NCBI RefSeq assembly: GCF_014192215.1
Contig: NZ_JACHXP010000001.1
Span: 310,001-374,000, forward strand
DNA from: Halomonas cerina
Lineage (GTDB): Bacteria > Pseudomonadota > Gammaproteobacteria > Pseudomonadales > Halomonadaceae
Direction of reading: 5' to 3'
Length of the DNA: 64,000 nucleotides
In this document: positions 18,216 to 26,513 of the stretch, in pieces
Layout: each line of letters begins with the position of its first letter
Position numbering within the stretch: position 1 is the stretch's first letter
Notes under the pieces: model-generated
The model's database searches: none
Told to the model about the DNA's origin: nothing
Seen by the model: the letters and a program-made list of their open reading frames with translations, nothing else
Translations under genes and position numbers: made by a program

Positions 18216-20129
18216 ATGAGCCGCTATCACGACGAATTCCGCCGTTCCATCGACCAGCCCGAGGCCTTCTGGGCCGAGCAGGCTAAGCGTATCCCCTGGT
18301 TTACCCCTCCGAGCACCATCCTGACCCGGGACGAGGGCGATCATGCCCGCTGGTTTCAGGATGGTGAGCTCAACCTCTGCCATGCGGCCCTGGACCACCA
18401 TGTGGCGCAGGGGCGTGGCGACCAGCCGGCGATCTACTGGGACTCCCCGGTCACCGGTGCCAAACGCACCCTCACCTACCGCGAGATGCGTGACGAGGTG
18501 GCGCACTTCGCCGGTGCCCTTCAGGCGTTGGGGGTGGAGAAAGGGGATCGGGTGGTGATCTATATGCCTATGGTGCCCGAGGCCCTGGTGGCGATGTACG
18601 CCTGCGCCCGGCTGGGTGCCGTACATTCGGTCGTCTTCGGTGGCTTCGCCCCTCACGAGCTGGCGGTACGCATCGAGGATGCCGAGCCCCGGGTGGTGGT
18701 GGCCGCCTCGTGCGGGGTCGAGGTCGACAGGGTCCTGCCCTACAAGCCCATCGTCGATCAGGCCATCGCCCAGAGCGCCCACAAGCCGGAGGCCTGTGTG
18801 ATCCTGCAGCGCGAGCAGCTGCGTGCCGACCTGGGAGCGGCCATCGATCACGATTGGGCGACGCTGGTGGCGTCGGCCGAGCCCGCCGACTGCGTCGCGG
18901 TGAAGGGCACCGACCCGCTCTACATCCTCTATACCTCCGGTACCACCGGCAAGCCTAAGGGGGTAGTGCGCGACACCGGCGGCTACGGCGTGGCGCTGCA
19001 CTATTCCATGGAGGTCATCTACGATATGGCGCCGGGGGAGGTGTTTTTCTCCGCTTCCGACGTGGGCTGGGTGGTCGGTCACTCCTACATCGTCTATGCG
19101 CCGCTGCTGCGGGGTTGTACCACCGTGGTCTACGAGGGCAAGCCGGTACGGACGCCGGATGCCGGGGCCTTCTGGCGACTGATCAGTGAGTATCGGGTCA
19201 AGAGCTTCTTTACCGCACCGACGGCCTTCCGCGCCATCAAGAAGGAGGACCCGGACGCCCGGTTGCTCGAGCAGTATGACATCTCCTGTCTGAAGGCGCT
19301 GTTCCTGGCCGGTGAACGGCTGGATCCGCCCACCTTCCACTGGCTCGATGACCTGCTCGACGTGCCGGTGATCGACCACTGGTGGCAGACCGAGACCGGC
19401 TGGCCCATCGCCGCCAACCTGCAGGGGCTCGCGCCGATGCCCACCAAGGCGGGCAGTGCCACCGTCCCGGTACCCGGCTTCGATGTGCAGATCCTCGATC
19501 GGGAAGGCCAGCCGGAGGGGCCCATGGAGCAGGGCAGCGTGGTGATCAAGCAGCCGCTTCCGCCGGGTTGTCTGGCCGGGATCTGGCGCGACCCCCAGCG
19601 CTTCCATGCCGCCTACATGGCTGCCTTCCCGGGCTACTACCTGACGGGGGACGGCGGCTATGTCGACGAGGAGGGTTACCTGTTCATCATGGGGCGGACC
19701 GACGATGTCATCAACGTGGCAGGACACCGTCTCTCCACCGGCGAGATGGAGGAGGTGGTCGGTGGCCACCCGGCGGTGGCCGAGTGTGCGGTGATCGGCA
19801 TCCATGATCACCTCAAGGGGCAGGTGCCGGTTGGCCTGGTGATTCCCAAGGATGGCTTCGAGGGTGACGAGGTGACCCTCGAGAACGAACTGATCGCCTT
19901 AGTGCGGGAGCAGATCGGCCCCATCGCCTGTTTCAAGCAGGTGCTGGTGGTGGATCGCCTGCCCAAGACCCGCTCCGGCAAGATCCTGCGCAAGCTGTTG
20001 CGCAACATCGCCGACGGCCAGGCGTACGGGGTACCCTCGACCATCGATGATCCCGCGAGCCTGCAGGATGTGCACGAGGCGATGAAGGCGCGAGAGGTCG
20101 GGGCGGCCCACGACGCCCGTCAGCAGTAA
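18216..20129 (+). CDS. prpE: Propionyl-CoA synthetase
   Basis: Cytoplasmic ANL-superfamily ligase of 637 residues that activates propionate (also acetate) to the CoA thioester. It begins SRYHDEFRRSIDQPEAFWAEQAKRI, as in PrpE. The P-loop is YTSGTTGKPKGVVRD; DHWWQTETGWPI and the YLTGDGG motif follow. The acylation-regulated lysine is in LPKTRSGKILRKLLR. The ATG at 18216 is chosen for its AGGA spaced 5 bases upstream; earlier in-frame ATGs have none. No prpBCD genes lie in the window. A strong hairpin follows at 20149-20178. Confidence 0.91.
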   Translation: MSRYHDEFRRSIDQPEAFWAEQAKRIPWFTPPSTILTRDEGDHARWFQDGELNLCHAALDHHVAQGRGDQPAIYWDSPVTGAKRTLTYREMRDEVAHFAGALQALGVEKGDRVVIYMPMVPEALVAMYACARLGAVHSVVFGGFAPHELAVRIEDAEPRVVVAASCGVEVDRVLPYKPIVDQAIAQSAHKPEACVILQREQLRADLGAAIDHDWATLVASAEPADCVAVKGTDPLYILYTSGTTGKPKGVVRDTGGYGVALHYSMEVIYDMAPGEVFFSASDVGWVVGHSYIVYAPLLRGCTTVVYEGKPVRTPDAGAFWRLISEYRVKSFFTAPTAFRAIKKEDPDARLLEQYDISCLKALFLAGERLDPPTFHWLDDLLDVPVIDHWWQTETGWPIAANLQGLAPMPTKAGSATVPVPGFDVQILDREGQPEGPMEQGSVVIKQPLPPGCLAGIWRDPQRFHAAYMAAFPGYYLTGDGGYVDEEGYLFIMGRTDDVINVAGHRLSTGEMEEVVGGHPAVAECAVIGIHDHLKGQVPVGLVIPKDGFEGDEVTLENELIALVREQIGPIACFKQVLVVDRLPKTRSGKILRKLLRNIADGQAYGVPSTIDDPASLQDVHEAMKAREVGAAHDARQQ

Positions 20130-20148
20130 TATCTCTCGGCACCGCATG

Positions 20149-20178
20149 GACACCGCCGCCCTACGGGGCGGCGGTGTC
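20149..20178 (+). terminator. 13-bp GC hairpin after prpE
   Basis: GACACCGCCGCCC (20149-20161) pairs exactly with GGGCGGCGGTGTC (20166-20178) around a four-base TACG loop, 20 bases after the prpE stop. The following bases are not a true T-run (GTGTCGGGTT), so termination strength is uncertain. Confidence 0.65.
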
Positions 20179-20186
20179 GTGTCGGG

Positions 20187-20217
20187 TTGGCCAGGGCGTT
20201 GTCCGCCTGCGTATAAT
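20187..20217 (+). promoter_or_regulatory. Probable sigma-70 promoter of yhhQ
   Basis: A consensus -10 TATAAT lies at 20212-20217. The best -35 is TTGGCC at 20187-20192, with a long 19-base spacer. It lies about 80 bases before the yhhQ start and just after the prpE hairpin. Confidence 0.6.
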
Positions 20218-20298
20218 GCGCGCCTCCACCGGCGTGCCGACCTGCGCCCGGCCTCATCAGGGTTCCCTCACCCCTTTCTTGCCAAAAAGGATCTCGCC

Positions 20299-20982
20299 AT
20301 GTTTCGCCTCTCCGCCGTGCAGTATCGCCGTTGCCTGGCTCTGATGGTCACCTTTCATATCCTGGTGATTGCCGCCAGCAACTACCTGGTGCAACTGCCG
20401 TTCACCCTGCTGGGGTTTCATACCACCTGGGGGGCGTTCAGCTTTCCCTTCATCTTCCTGGCTACCGACCTGACCGTGCGCCTGTTCGGCAAGGAACCAG
20501 CGAGGGCGATCATCCTGCGGGTCATGTTGCCGGCCCTGGTGATCTCTTACGTCGTCTCGGTGGTGTTTCCCCAGGGCGGCTTCGCGGGAGTCGCGGCGCT
20601 TGGTGAGTGGAACCTCTTCGTGGCGCGCATTGCCCTGGCCAGTTTCATGGCCTATGTGCTGGGCCAACTGCTCGACGTGACGGTCTTCGACCGGCTGCGC
20701 CGGCGGCGAGCCTGGTGGGTCGCCCCGGCACTCTCCACGGGAGTCGGCAATCTGGCGGATACGTTTGCCTTCTTCTCCATCGCCTTCCATCGCAGCCCGG
20801 ACCCCTTCATGGCCACCCATTGGCCGGAGATTGCCTGGGTGGACTACGTGATCAAGCTCGGTATCAGTTTGCTGTTCTTCCTGCCGCTCTACGGCATCCT
20901 CCTCGCCTGGCTGAGCCGTCGGCTGGTAGCCGTTACCGGCCAGCCGGACCGGCCACCACGACAGGCCCAGGTCCATTACTGA
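20299..20982 (+). CDS. yhhQ: Queuosine precursor (7-cyano-7-deazaguanine) transporter YhhQ
   Basis: Inner-membrane VUT/YhhQ family protein of 227 residues with six or so helices. LVQLPFTLLGFHTTWGAFSFPFIFLATDLTVRLFGKEPAR is the family hallmark, as are SFMAYVLGQLLDVTVFDRLRR and LSTGVGNLADTFAFFSIAF. It imports preQ0/preQ1 for queuosine tRNA modification. The ATG at 20299 is used; a longer frame back to 20146 runs through the prpE hairpin and the promoter and is rejected. The roughly 80-base leader between the -10 and the start could hold a preQ1-sensing element. Confidence 0.9.
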   Translation: MFRLSAVQYRRCLALMVTFHILVIAASNYLVQLPFTLLGFHTTWGAFSFPFIFLATDLTVRLFGKEPARAIILRVMLPALVISYVVSVVFPQGGFAGVAALGEWNLFVARIALASFMAYVLGQLLDVTVFDRLRRRRAWWVAPALSTGVGNLADTFAFFSIAFHRSPDPFMATHWPEIAWVDYVIKLGISLLFFLPLYGILLAWLSRRLVAVTGQPDRPPRQAQVHY

Positions 20983-21009
20983 CATCACTGCAACAACAAG
21001 GAGACGTGC

Positions 21010-21789
21010 ATGGCCATCGACCTTCATCATATCGATACCGGCGGCGAGGGCGTGCCCCTGGTGGTGATCCATGGTCTGCTCGGGAGTGCCGATAACTGGC
21101 GCTCCCTCCTTAAGGCATGGCAGGCGGATCGCCGGGTCATCGCCGTGGATCTGCGCAACCATGGCCGCTCCCCTCACGTGGCGGGCATGGGCTACGCCGA
21201 GATGGCGGCCGATGTGCTCGCTCTGCTCGACCGGCTCGGAATCGAGCAGGCTCATCTGCTCGGCCATTCCATGGGCGGTAAGGTGGTGATCAGCCTGGCC
21301 AGGCTTTCCCCCACGCGAGTGGCCTCGCTGATCGTGGCCGACATCGCGCCGGTGGCCTACGGTCATGGTCATGACAGCGTCTTCGCCGCACTGCGCCGCG
21401 TCGAGTCGGGCGAGCCGACCAATCGCCGCGAGGCCGATGCCCTGCTGGCCGAGCATGTCGAGGAGCGAGGGGTGCGACTGTTCCTGGCCACCAATCTGGT
21501 GCGGGATGACCAGGGAATCCTGCGACTGCGGATCGGATTGGACGAGATCATGGCGGACTACCCGGCGATCATGGGCGAGCCGGCGGGGGAGGGCGCCTTC
21601 TCGGGGCCGGTTCTGGTGTTGCGGGGTGGCCGGTCGGCCTATGTTACCGATGCGCAGCTGCCGGCGCTGCACGAGGTGCTGCCCGAGGCCGAAGTGCAGA
21701 CGCTGGATGCCGGGCATTGGCTACATGCCGAACAGCCGGAAGCCTTTCAGGCGGCGGTCAACGCCTTCCTTGAGCGTCTCGCGGACTGA
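21010..21789 (+). CDS. ybfF: Alpha/beta hydrolase, YbfF-like esterase
   Basis: Cytoplasmic alpha/beta-hydrolase of 259 residues. The oxyanion region is VVIHGLLGSADNW, the nucleophile Ser is in LLGHSMGGKVVISLA, the acid is in the LVLRGGRSAYVTDAQL region and the catalytic His is in LDAGHWLHAEQPEAF. YbfF-type enzymes hydrolyse short acyl esters and acyl-CoAs in vitro; the true substrate is unknown. The ATG follows a CAAGGAGACG site. Probably co-transcribed with yhhQ (27-base gap). Confidence 0.85.
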   Translation: MAIDLHHIDTGGEGVPLVVIHGLLGSADNWRSLLKAWQADRRVIAVDLRNHGRSPHVAGMGYAEMAADVLALLDRLGIEQAHLLGHSMGGKVVISLARLSPTRVASLIVADIAPVAYGHGHDSVFAALRRVESGEPTNRREADALLAEHVEERGVRLFLATNLVRDDQGILRLRIGLDEIMADYPAIMGEPAGEGAFSGPVLVLRGGRSAYVTDAQLPALHEVLPEAEVQTLDAGHWLHAEQPEAFQAAVNAFLERLAD

Positions 21790-21844
21790 GACGGCGGGCC
21801 TGGCCCTGTGCCGGCCGCGTCGCGACGCCGGACCAGGCTTGCGG

Positions 21845-23008
21845 TCAGGGCAGGCCGGGATCCATGGCCAGGCGCTCCCAGGGCGTGCGGGTCTTGATGA
21901 TGCCGGCTTCGAACAGGAAGGTCTCGAAGTTCGCGTAGCGGGCCTGGTCGACGGCCGCCGGACGCAGGCTGAGGCGTGCCCGGATCTCCGGCCAGGCAGC
22001 CCGGTTGGCGCGCGTGTCGAGGGTGGGCTGTGTCGTCACCAGCAGCGTCCAGGCCTCGTCGGGATGGTTGAGGATCCAGGCGGTGGCTTCCTCGACGGCC
22101 GCGACGAAACGCTGGATGCCGTCCCGGTGCTGGGCCAGCCGATCCCGGTTCGCCACCAGGATGAGACCATCATGCAGGGGGACGCCGTGCTCCTCGACCG
22201 GATAGGTGCGCACCGCCATGCCCTCGTCGGCGAGCTGGCGCGGAAGCAGGTGACGCATGGCACCGATCACGCCGTCCACCCGCTCCAGGGCCATCGCCTG
22301 CTCCAGGCCGAAGTGCACGTTCGGGCTGTCGACCTCCTCGCGGGTCACCTCATGCCGGGCGAGCAGGGCGGCCAGCAGGACCTGCTCGCCATCGCGGTCC
22401 GAGTGCCCGATGCGGCGGCCGGCCAGGCCGGTCAGCGCGTCGGGGGCTCGATGCTCCTTGAGTACCAGGGTGGCCAGGGGCAGACCGACCAGGGTCGCGA
22501 CACGGATCAGCGGCATCCCTTGTTCGACCTGCAGGTGAAGGAGGGGCTGACGAGTGACCGCCAGCTCAACACGGGCGGCGGCCAGCAGCTTGGTGGGCAC
22601 CTCGGGGTCAGCCGGGGTGGAGAGGGTCACCGACAGGCCACGCCGCGCGAACAGCTTCCTTTCCTGGGCAATGAGCAGGGCGGCGTGGTGCAGGCTCGGA
22701 TACCAGTCGAGCATCACCTCTAGGTCTGTGACCGGCGGTGGCGCGATGGGGTCGGCGGGGCGAAGGGCCATCGCCGGGGCAAGGGGGCGCGAGGGGGTAT
22801 CCACGGCCGGCCCACTGGGCAGGCCGGCAAATCGTTCCCAGGAGGTGTCGGACGGTCGGGACAGGTCCAACACCCTGACCTCGCTGTCGAGCGAAAGGAG
22901 AGGCGCGGTCGAGTCCTGCGCCGCTATCAGCCCGGCGAACGGCAAGCTACCCAGCAGCATCAACGAAATGGCGTCCCTGATCAGGCGACGTCGGGCGTGT
23001 GGGATCAT
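21845..23008 (-). CDS. THI5/NMT1-like ABC transporter substrate-binding protein (orphan)
   Basis: Periplasmic binding protein of 387 residues with a basic signal peptide (IPHARRRLIRDAISLMLLGSLPFAGLIAAQ) and no lipobox. After a variable linker, LEVMLDWYPSLHHAALLIAQERKLFARRGLSVTL matches THI5/NMT1-fold proteins (ThiY, SsuA, TauA relatives). The WY motif in LDWYPSLHHA is typical of the thiamine-precursor-binding branch. No permease or ATPase gene is adjacent, so it either works with a distant transporter or has another role. Ligand unknown. Confidence 0.8.
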   Translation of the reverse strand: MIPHARRRLIRDAISLMLLGSLPFAGLIAAQDSTAPLLSLDSEVRVLDLSRPSDTSWERFAGLPSGPAVDTPSRPLAPAMALRPADPIAPPPVTDLEVMLDWYPSLHHAALLIAQERKLFARRGLSVTLSTPADPEVPTKLLAAARVELAVTRQPLLHLQVEQGMPLIRVATLVGLPLATLVLKEHRAPDALTGLAGRRIGHSDRDGEQVLLAALLARHEVTREEVDSPNVHFGLEQAMALERVDGVIGAMRHLLPRQLADEGMAVRTYPVEEHGVPLHDGLILVANRDRLAQHRDGIQRFVAAVEEATAWILNHPDEAWTLLVTTQPTLDTRANRAAWPEIRARLSLRPAAVDQARYANFETFLFEAGIIKTRTPWERLAMDPGLP

Positions 23009-23160
23009 GAATGAGGGCTCCGGAACAACGAACCCGGTATCTGCCGGGCGAGGCTAGTCTAGCGGCAGCCGGATTGCCATGACCAGTGCCGGCGGTGACG
23101 ATGATCGCGGCCTTATCGGCGCCATGCGATAATGGTGCGACCTTCCCGAGGCAGGATGCC

Positions 23161-24867
23161 ATGGATTCGATCAATACCCTCTTCCTGCTCAGCGGCTTCC
23201 TCATCGCGCTGAGCATTCTCGCCAGTCGACTCTCCACCCTGGTCGGGGTGCCCTTGCTGCTGATCTTTCTGGGTCTGGGCATGCTGGCCGGGGAGGAAGG
23301 GGTGCTCGGCATCCAGTTCGATGATTATTCTCTTGCCTTTTTGATCGGCCACCTGGCGCTGGCCATGATCCTCCTTGACGGGGGACTGCGCACCCGGCTC
23401 AAGACCTTTCGTGTGGGCTTCCGACCCGCGCTCTCGCTGGCCACCCTCGGCGTGTTCGTGACCAGTGGCATCGTGGGGGCCATCGCGATGTGGGTGTTCG
23501 ACCTCACCTTGGTCCAGGGGCTGCTGGTCGGGGCCATCGTCGGCTCTACCGATGCCGCGGCAGTCTTCTCGATGCTGGGCGGACGCGGCATCAACCTCAA
23601 CGAACGCGTGGGGGCCACCCTGGAGATCGAGTCGGGTACCAATGATCCCATGGCCATCTTCCTGACCCTGATGCTGGTAGAGGTGCTGGTCGGCGAGATC
23701 GGTGGCGTGGTCGACACGCTGCTCTTCCTGGTGCTGCAATTCGGCCTGGCCACCGTCATCGGCGTCGGGATCGGGTGGCTCGCTGGTCGCCTGCTTGGCT
23801 GGCTGGACCTCGCCCCCGGGCTCTACTCGCTGCTGGCCCTGTCGCTGGGGTTTCTGGTCTTCGGCATGACCAGTGTCCTGAACGGCAGCGGCTTTCTGGC
23901 GATCTACCTCGCCGGACTGATGATCGGCAATCATCCCGGCCGACATCTCAACTTCATCTTGCCGGTGCACGACGGTCTGGCCTGGCTCAGCCAGATCGGT
24001 CTGTTCCTGGTACTGGGGCTGCTGGTCACGCCCAGCGACCTGCTCGACTATGCGTTGCCGGCGTCTGTCGTGGCCCTGGCCCTGATCGTCGTCGCCCGTC
24101 CTCTGGCGGTACTGATAGCCGTCAAGCCGTTCTTCCGGTTCCGCTGGCGCGAGGTCGGCTTCATTTCCTGGGTCGGGTTGCGCGGTGCCGTGCCGATCGT
24201 GCTGTCGATCTTTCCGGTCATCGGTGGGGTCGAGAATGCCTCGCTCTACTTCAATGTCGCCTTTGCCGTGGTGCTGCTCTCGTTGCTGATCCAGGGCGGA
24301 ACCCTGCCCTGGATGGCCCGGAAGATGCGGGTCGAGGTCCCGGCGAGCGTCTCCCCCAACCGTCGCGGGCCGCTGGGCATCCTGCACAGGAACGACTACG
24401 AGATGTTCGTCTATGTGGTCGAGAACTCGGATCTCGAGAATGTCCCCATCCGCCTGCTGCGCTTTCCCTCCGGGGCCCTGATCGCCGCGCTGTTCCGTGA
24501 GCAGACCATGCTGCACCCCAAGGGCAGCACCCGATTGTGTCTCGGTGATGTGATCTGCGTGATTGGGCGCAGTGATGACCTGCCGGCACTCAACCGGCTC
24601 TTCAACGGGGATGCCAAGCTCAAGCGCGAACAGGCCTTCTTCGGCACCTTCACCTTCGATGGCGATGCCCCGATGCGGGACATCGCCGATGCCTATGGCC
24701 TGACCCTGAGTCCGGGCGAACGCGAGATGACGTTGGCCGATTTCGTTTCCCTGAGAGTCGGAGGGCATCCCGTGGTGGGGGACGATGTCGACTGGCACGG
24801 CATTCACTGGGTGGTGAGTGACATGGAGGGCAATCGGATTACCCGGGTGGGCCTGCGACTCTACTGA
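23161..24867 (+). CDS. nhaP2: K+/H+ antiporter NhaP2 (CvrA)
   Basis: CPA1-family inner-membrane cation/proton antiporter of 568 residues with about 12-13 helices. The ion-site region is VGSTDAAAVFSMLGGRGINLNERVGATLEIESGTNDPMAIFLT. A cytoplasmic RCK_C/TrkA_C domain follows (about residues 405-485, ending LCLGDVICVIGRSDDLPAL), then a CorC/HlyC-like C-terminal domain (AYGLTLSPGEREMTLADFVSLRVGGHPVVGD). This layout is that of NhaP2/CvrA. The start at 23161 gives the family N-terminus MDSINTLFLLSGFLIALSILASRLS. A salt-related role suits a halophile. Confidence 0.92.
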   Translation: MDSINTLFLLSGFLIALSILASRLSTLVGVPLLLIFLGLGMLAGEEGVLGIQFDDYSLAFLIGHLALAMILLDGGLRTRLKTFRVGFRPALSLATLGVFVTSGIVGAIAMWVFDLTLVQGLLVGAIVGSTDAAAVFSMLGGRGINLNERVGATLEIESGTNDPMAIFLTLMLVEVLVGEIGGVVDTLLFLVLQFGLATVIGVGIGWLAGRLLGWLDLAPGLYSLLALSLGFLVFGMTSVLNGSGFLAIYLAGLMIGNHPGRHLNFILPVHDGLAWLSQIGLFLVLGLLVTPSDLLDYALPASVVALALIVVARPLAVLIAVKPFFRFRWREVGFISWVGLRGAVPIVLSIFPVIGGVENASLYFNVAFAVVLLSLLIQGGTLPWMARKMRVEVPASVSPNRRGPLGILHRNDYEMFVYVVENSDLENVPIRLLRFPSGALIAALFREQTMLHPKGSTRLCLGDVICVIGRSDDLPALNRLFNGDAKLKREQAFFGTFTFDGDAPMRDIADAYGLTLSPGEREMTLADFVSLRVGGHPVVGDDVDWHGIHWVVSDMEGNRITRVGLRLY

Positions 24868-24899
24868 AGGCTGGCTAACGTCTTGATCGTACGCAGCTC

Positions 24900-24930
24900 T
24901 TGACCCAGGCGAAAAAGCTGATAGTATACA
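24900..24930 (+). promoter_or_regulatory. Putative promoter of tRNA-Ser
   Basis: TTGACC at 24900-24905 and an AT-rich TAGTATACA around 24922-24930 lie just ahead of the tRNA. The best -10 placement (TAGTAT, 24922-24927) gives a 16-base spacer. Confidence 0.5.
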
Positions 24931-24942
24931 TCGCCGTGAGCC

Positions 24943-25032
24943 GGAGGGATGGCAGAGCGGTTGAATGCACCGGTCTTGAAAACCGGCGAAGGTGAGAGCC
25001 TTCCCAGGGTTCGAATCCCTGTCCCTCCGCCA
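24943..25032 (+). tRNA. tRNA-Ser (anticodon UGA), encoded CCA
   Basis: A 90-base class II tRNA. The acceptor stem GGAGGGA (24943-24949) pairs with TCCCTCC (25022-25028), followed by G and CCA. The anticodon stem CCGGT/ACCGG encloses the loop CTTGAAA, giving anticodon TGA at 24977-24979. A long variable arm follows, and the T arm has GGTTCGAATCC. The 3' end is duplicated at 29747-29766 and is the attachment site of the adjacent integrative element. Confidence 0.96.
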
Positions 25033-25035
25033 CTC
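25016..25035 (+). repeat. attL core (tRNA-Ser 3' end)
   Basis: Twenty bases identical to 29747-29766. The core covers the 3' side of the T arm and acceptor stem, the CCA and three bases beyond, so integration leaves the tRNA gene intact. Confidence 0.88.
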
Positions 25036-25096
25036 CGACTTCTAGGGCATGTTTTCGAGGCTTTTCAAGAGCTTAGAGGACATGCCTTTTCGCTTA

Positions 25097-25118
25097 TTTA
25101 CCACATGTGTTTACCACA
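25097..25118 (+). repeat. Paired arm-like sites near attL
   Basis: TTTACCACA occurs at 25097-25105 and 25110-25118, 13 bases apart start to start. The same pair with the same spacing and orientation occurs near attR (29662-29683). They are likely integrase arm-type binding sites. Confidence 0.65.
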
Positions 25119-25204
25119 TCCCCCTCCCGACCTTCGCGCCAAACCTCAGCACTGCCCACTGTATCTTGTAGGCTTAGCACATACGTCACCTACTAACCCT
25201 ACGC

Positions 25205-25546
25205 ATGGACGCTGATGAGCGATGGAGACTCTCTACTACCTTCTACACCAATGCCAAGGCCAGCCTCGCCGATTTAGGCATCACGCCGGGGCAATTTGGT
25301 CTCGCCTTGCTGGGTGCGATAGCGACTCTTGGTGGGGCTTGGATCGGTGCCGAGCGAGGCGCCAAAGGAGCCTACAGGGCCTCAGTCAAGTCGAATTATG
25401 ACCTGATGCGCAGAAACAAGCAGGAAGAGGCGATTACGGAACTCCAGCGATTACGCCATGATGAGTTCATGAGAATGGTCAAAGTCCATGCGGAGCTAAG
25501 CCGAAATGGCCCCTTGTGCTTCTTGGGGACTCTCTTCTTGGTGTGA
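25205..25546 (+). CDS. Hypothetical small membrane protein, possibly C-terminally truncated
   Basis: Predicted 113 residues, not recognised. It has one hydrophobic segment (FGLALLGAIATLGGAWIGAERGAKGAY, about residues 33-59) followed by a charged, probably helical region (NYDLMRRNKQEEAITELQRLRHDEFMRMVKV). No clear ribosome site precedes the ATG. After SRNGP the frame ends in a short hydrophobic tail (LCFLGTLFLV). A one-base shift within the CCCC at about 25510 would instead continue as PLVLLGDSLLGVNVI, so the gene may be frameshifted. It lies directly inside attL and converges on the next gene. Confidence 0.5.
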   Translation: MDADERWRLSTTFYTNAKASLADLGITPGQFGLALLGAIATLGGAWIGAERGAKGAYRASVKSNYDLMRRNKQEEAITELQRLRHDEFMRMVKVHAELSRNGPLCFLGTLFLV

Positions 25547-25552
25547 ATGTGA

Positions 25553-25816
25553 TTATGAGACCCATGCACCTACTATCTGGATGGCAAAACCTAGGAGCAG
25601 ACACACAAGCCCAACCCCCATGAACCCTCGCCTCCTCTTCTCATATTTGGTGTACTCGGGGTTTACCTTTGGAGAGAAGCCGCCGCCTAGTGTCCCGGAG
25701 TCTCCTCCGTCTATGGTCGTGGGGCCTTTGAAGGTCTTGACGACCTCACTTGCTACAAGCACAGCGCCCACCATGTCTAGTGATAGCCCCATCGTTGTCA
25801 GCATGGCTCCTGTCAT
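25553..25816 (-). CDS. Hypothetical two-helix membrane protein of the integrative element
   Basis: 87 residues, not recognised. It has two hydrophobic segments, an N-terminal one (LSLDMVGAVLVASEVV) and a C-terminal one (GFMGVGLVCLLLGFAIQIVGAW), joined by a Gly/Ser-rich and basic loop (SGTLGGGFSPKV, KYEKRRR). A strong Shine-Dalgarno (AAGGAGG) about 5 bases before the ATG makes expression credible. It lies downstream of the resolvase gene on the same strand (85-base gap) and may share its transcript. Confidence 0.62.
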   Translation of the reverse strand: MTGAMLTTMGLSLDMVGAVLVASEVVKTFKGPTTIDGGDSGTLGGGFSPKVNPEYTKYEKRRRGFMGVGLVCLLLGFAIQIVGAWVS

Positions 25817-25901
25817 ATCGCCCTCCTTCGTATTGAGAGACTTCCGTTAGCAACGTCGCAAAAATAGACTCTACCACAAAGGCAGAGCCTATAGAATCAA
25901 A

Positions 25902-26513
25902 CTATTGAATCGTCATCTTTGATAGCTGTTTTTGAGAATCACTGGCACTTACCTTCGCTACCCGACAGGCCCGCTTCACGGATGCCGGTGAGATGTCGAA
26001 GTGTTCCGCCGTGGCCTTGATGCTGGCGCTGTTCTCCTGGCGCCACTGAGCCACGTCCTCATCAATGATGACCTTCTCCCTGCCGAGGGCCTTACCCTCC
26101 GCCTTGGCCCGCTTGATACCCGCCATCTGGCGTTCCTTGATGTTGGAGCGTTCCAGCTCAGCCATAGCGGACAGCATGGTGAGCATTGCCTTGCCCATCG
26201 GTGTGCTCATGTCGAAGCCCTCACGGATCGACAGCACCGCCACTCCCTTGGCGTTGAGCGCCTCGACCGTCTCCAGCACGTCGATGGTGTTCCTGCCCAG
26301 GCGGTCGATGGCGTAGACGATGACGGTGTCACCCTCACGGACATAGCTCAGTAGCTCACCGAGCCCTTTCCGGTCCTTCGCCTTGATGGCCCCAGAGGTC
26401 GCCTCATCGACAAACCAGCGGTCGACCTTGTGGCGTTCCTCGATGGTGGCTCGCTGTGTGTCGGTGGACTGGTCCTCGGTGCTGACTCGGACGTAAGCGA
26501 TGGTGGCTGACAT
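25902..26513 (-). CDS. Serine recombinase (resolvase/invertase family)
   Basis: 203 residues from the ATG at 26513. The catalytic serine is S11 in IAYVRVSTEDQSTDTQR. The resolvase core continues with VYAIDRLGRNTIDVLETVEALNAKGVAV and GKAMLTMLSAMAELERSNIKERQ, which includes the E helix. A C-terminal helix-turn-helix (NSASIKATAEHFDISPASVKRACR) would bind DNA. A longer frame to 26573 runs through the repeated GTGGCTCA motifs and lacks a ribosome site. In this element it may resolve dimers, invert a segment or regulate itself. Confidence 0.88.
   Translation of the reverse strand: MSATIAYVRVSTEDQSTDTQRATIEERHKVDRWFVDEATSGAIKAKDRKGLGELLSYVREGDTVIVYAIDRLGRNTIDVLETVEALNAKGVAVLSIREGFDMSTPMGKAMLTMLSAMAELERSNIKERQMAGIKRAKAEGKALGREKVIIDEDVAQWRQENSASIKATAEHFDISPASVKRACRVAKVSASDSQKQLSKMTIQ

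Noticed and set aside
18177..19811. A 544-residue open frame antisense to prpE
   Set aside because: Codon-phase shadow of a high-GC gene; composition rich in His, Gly and Asp, no domain, no ribosome site.
23113..24807. A 564-residue open frame antisense to nhaP2
   Set aside because: Gln/Asp/His-rich shadow frame over a well-supported antiporter.
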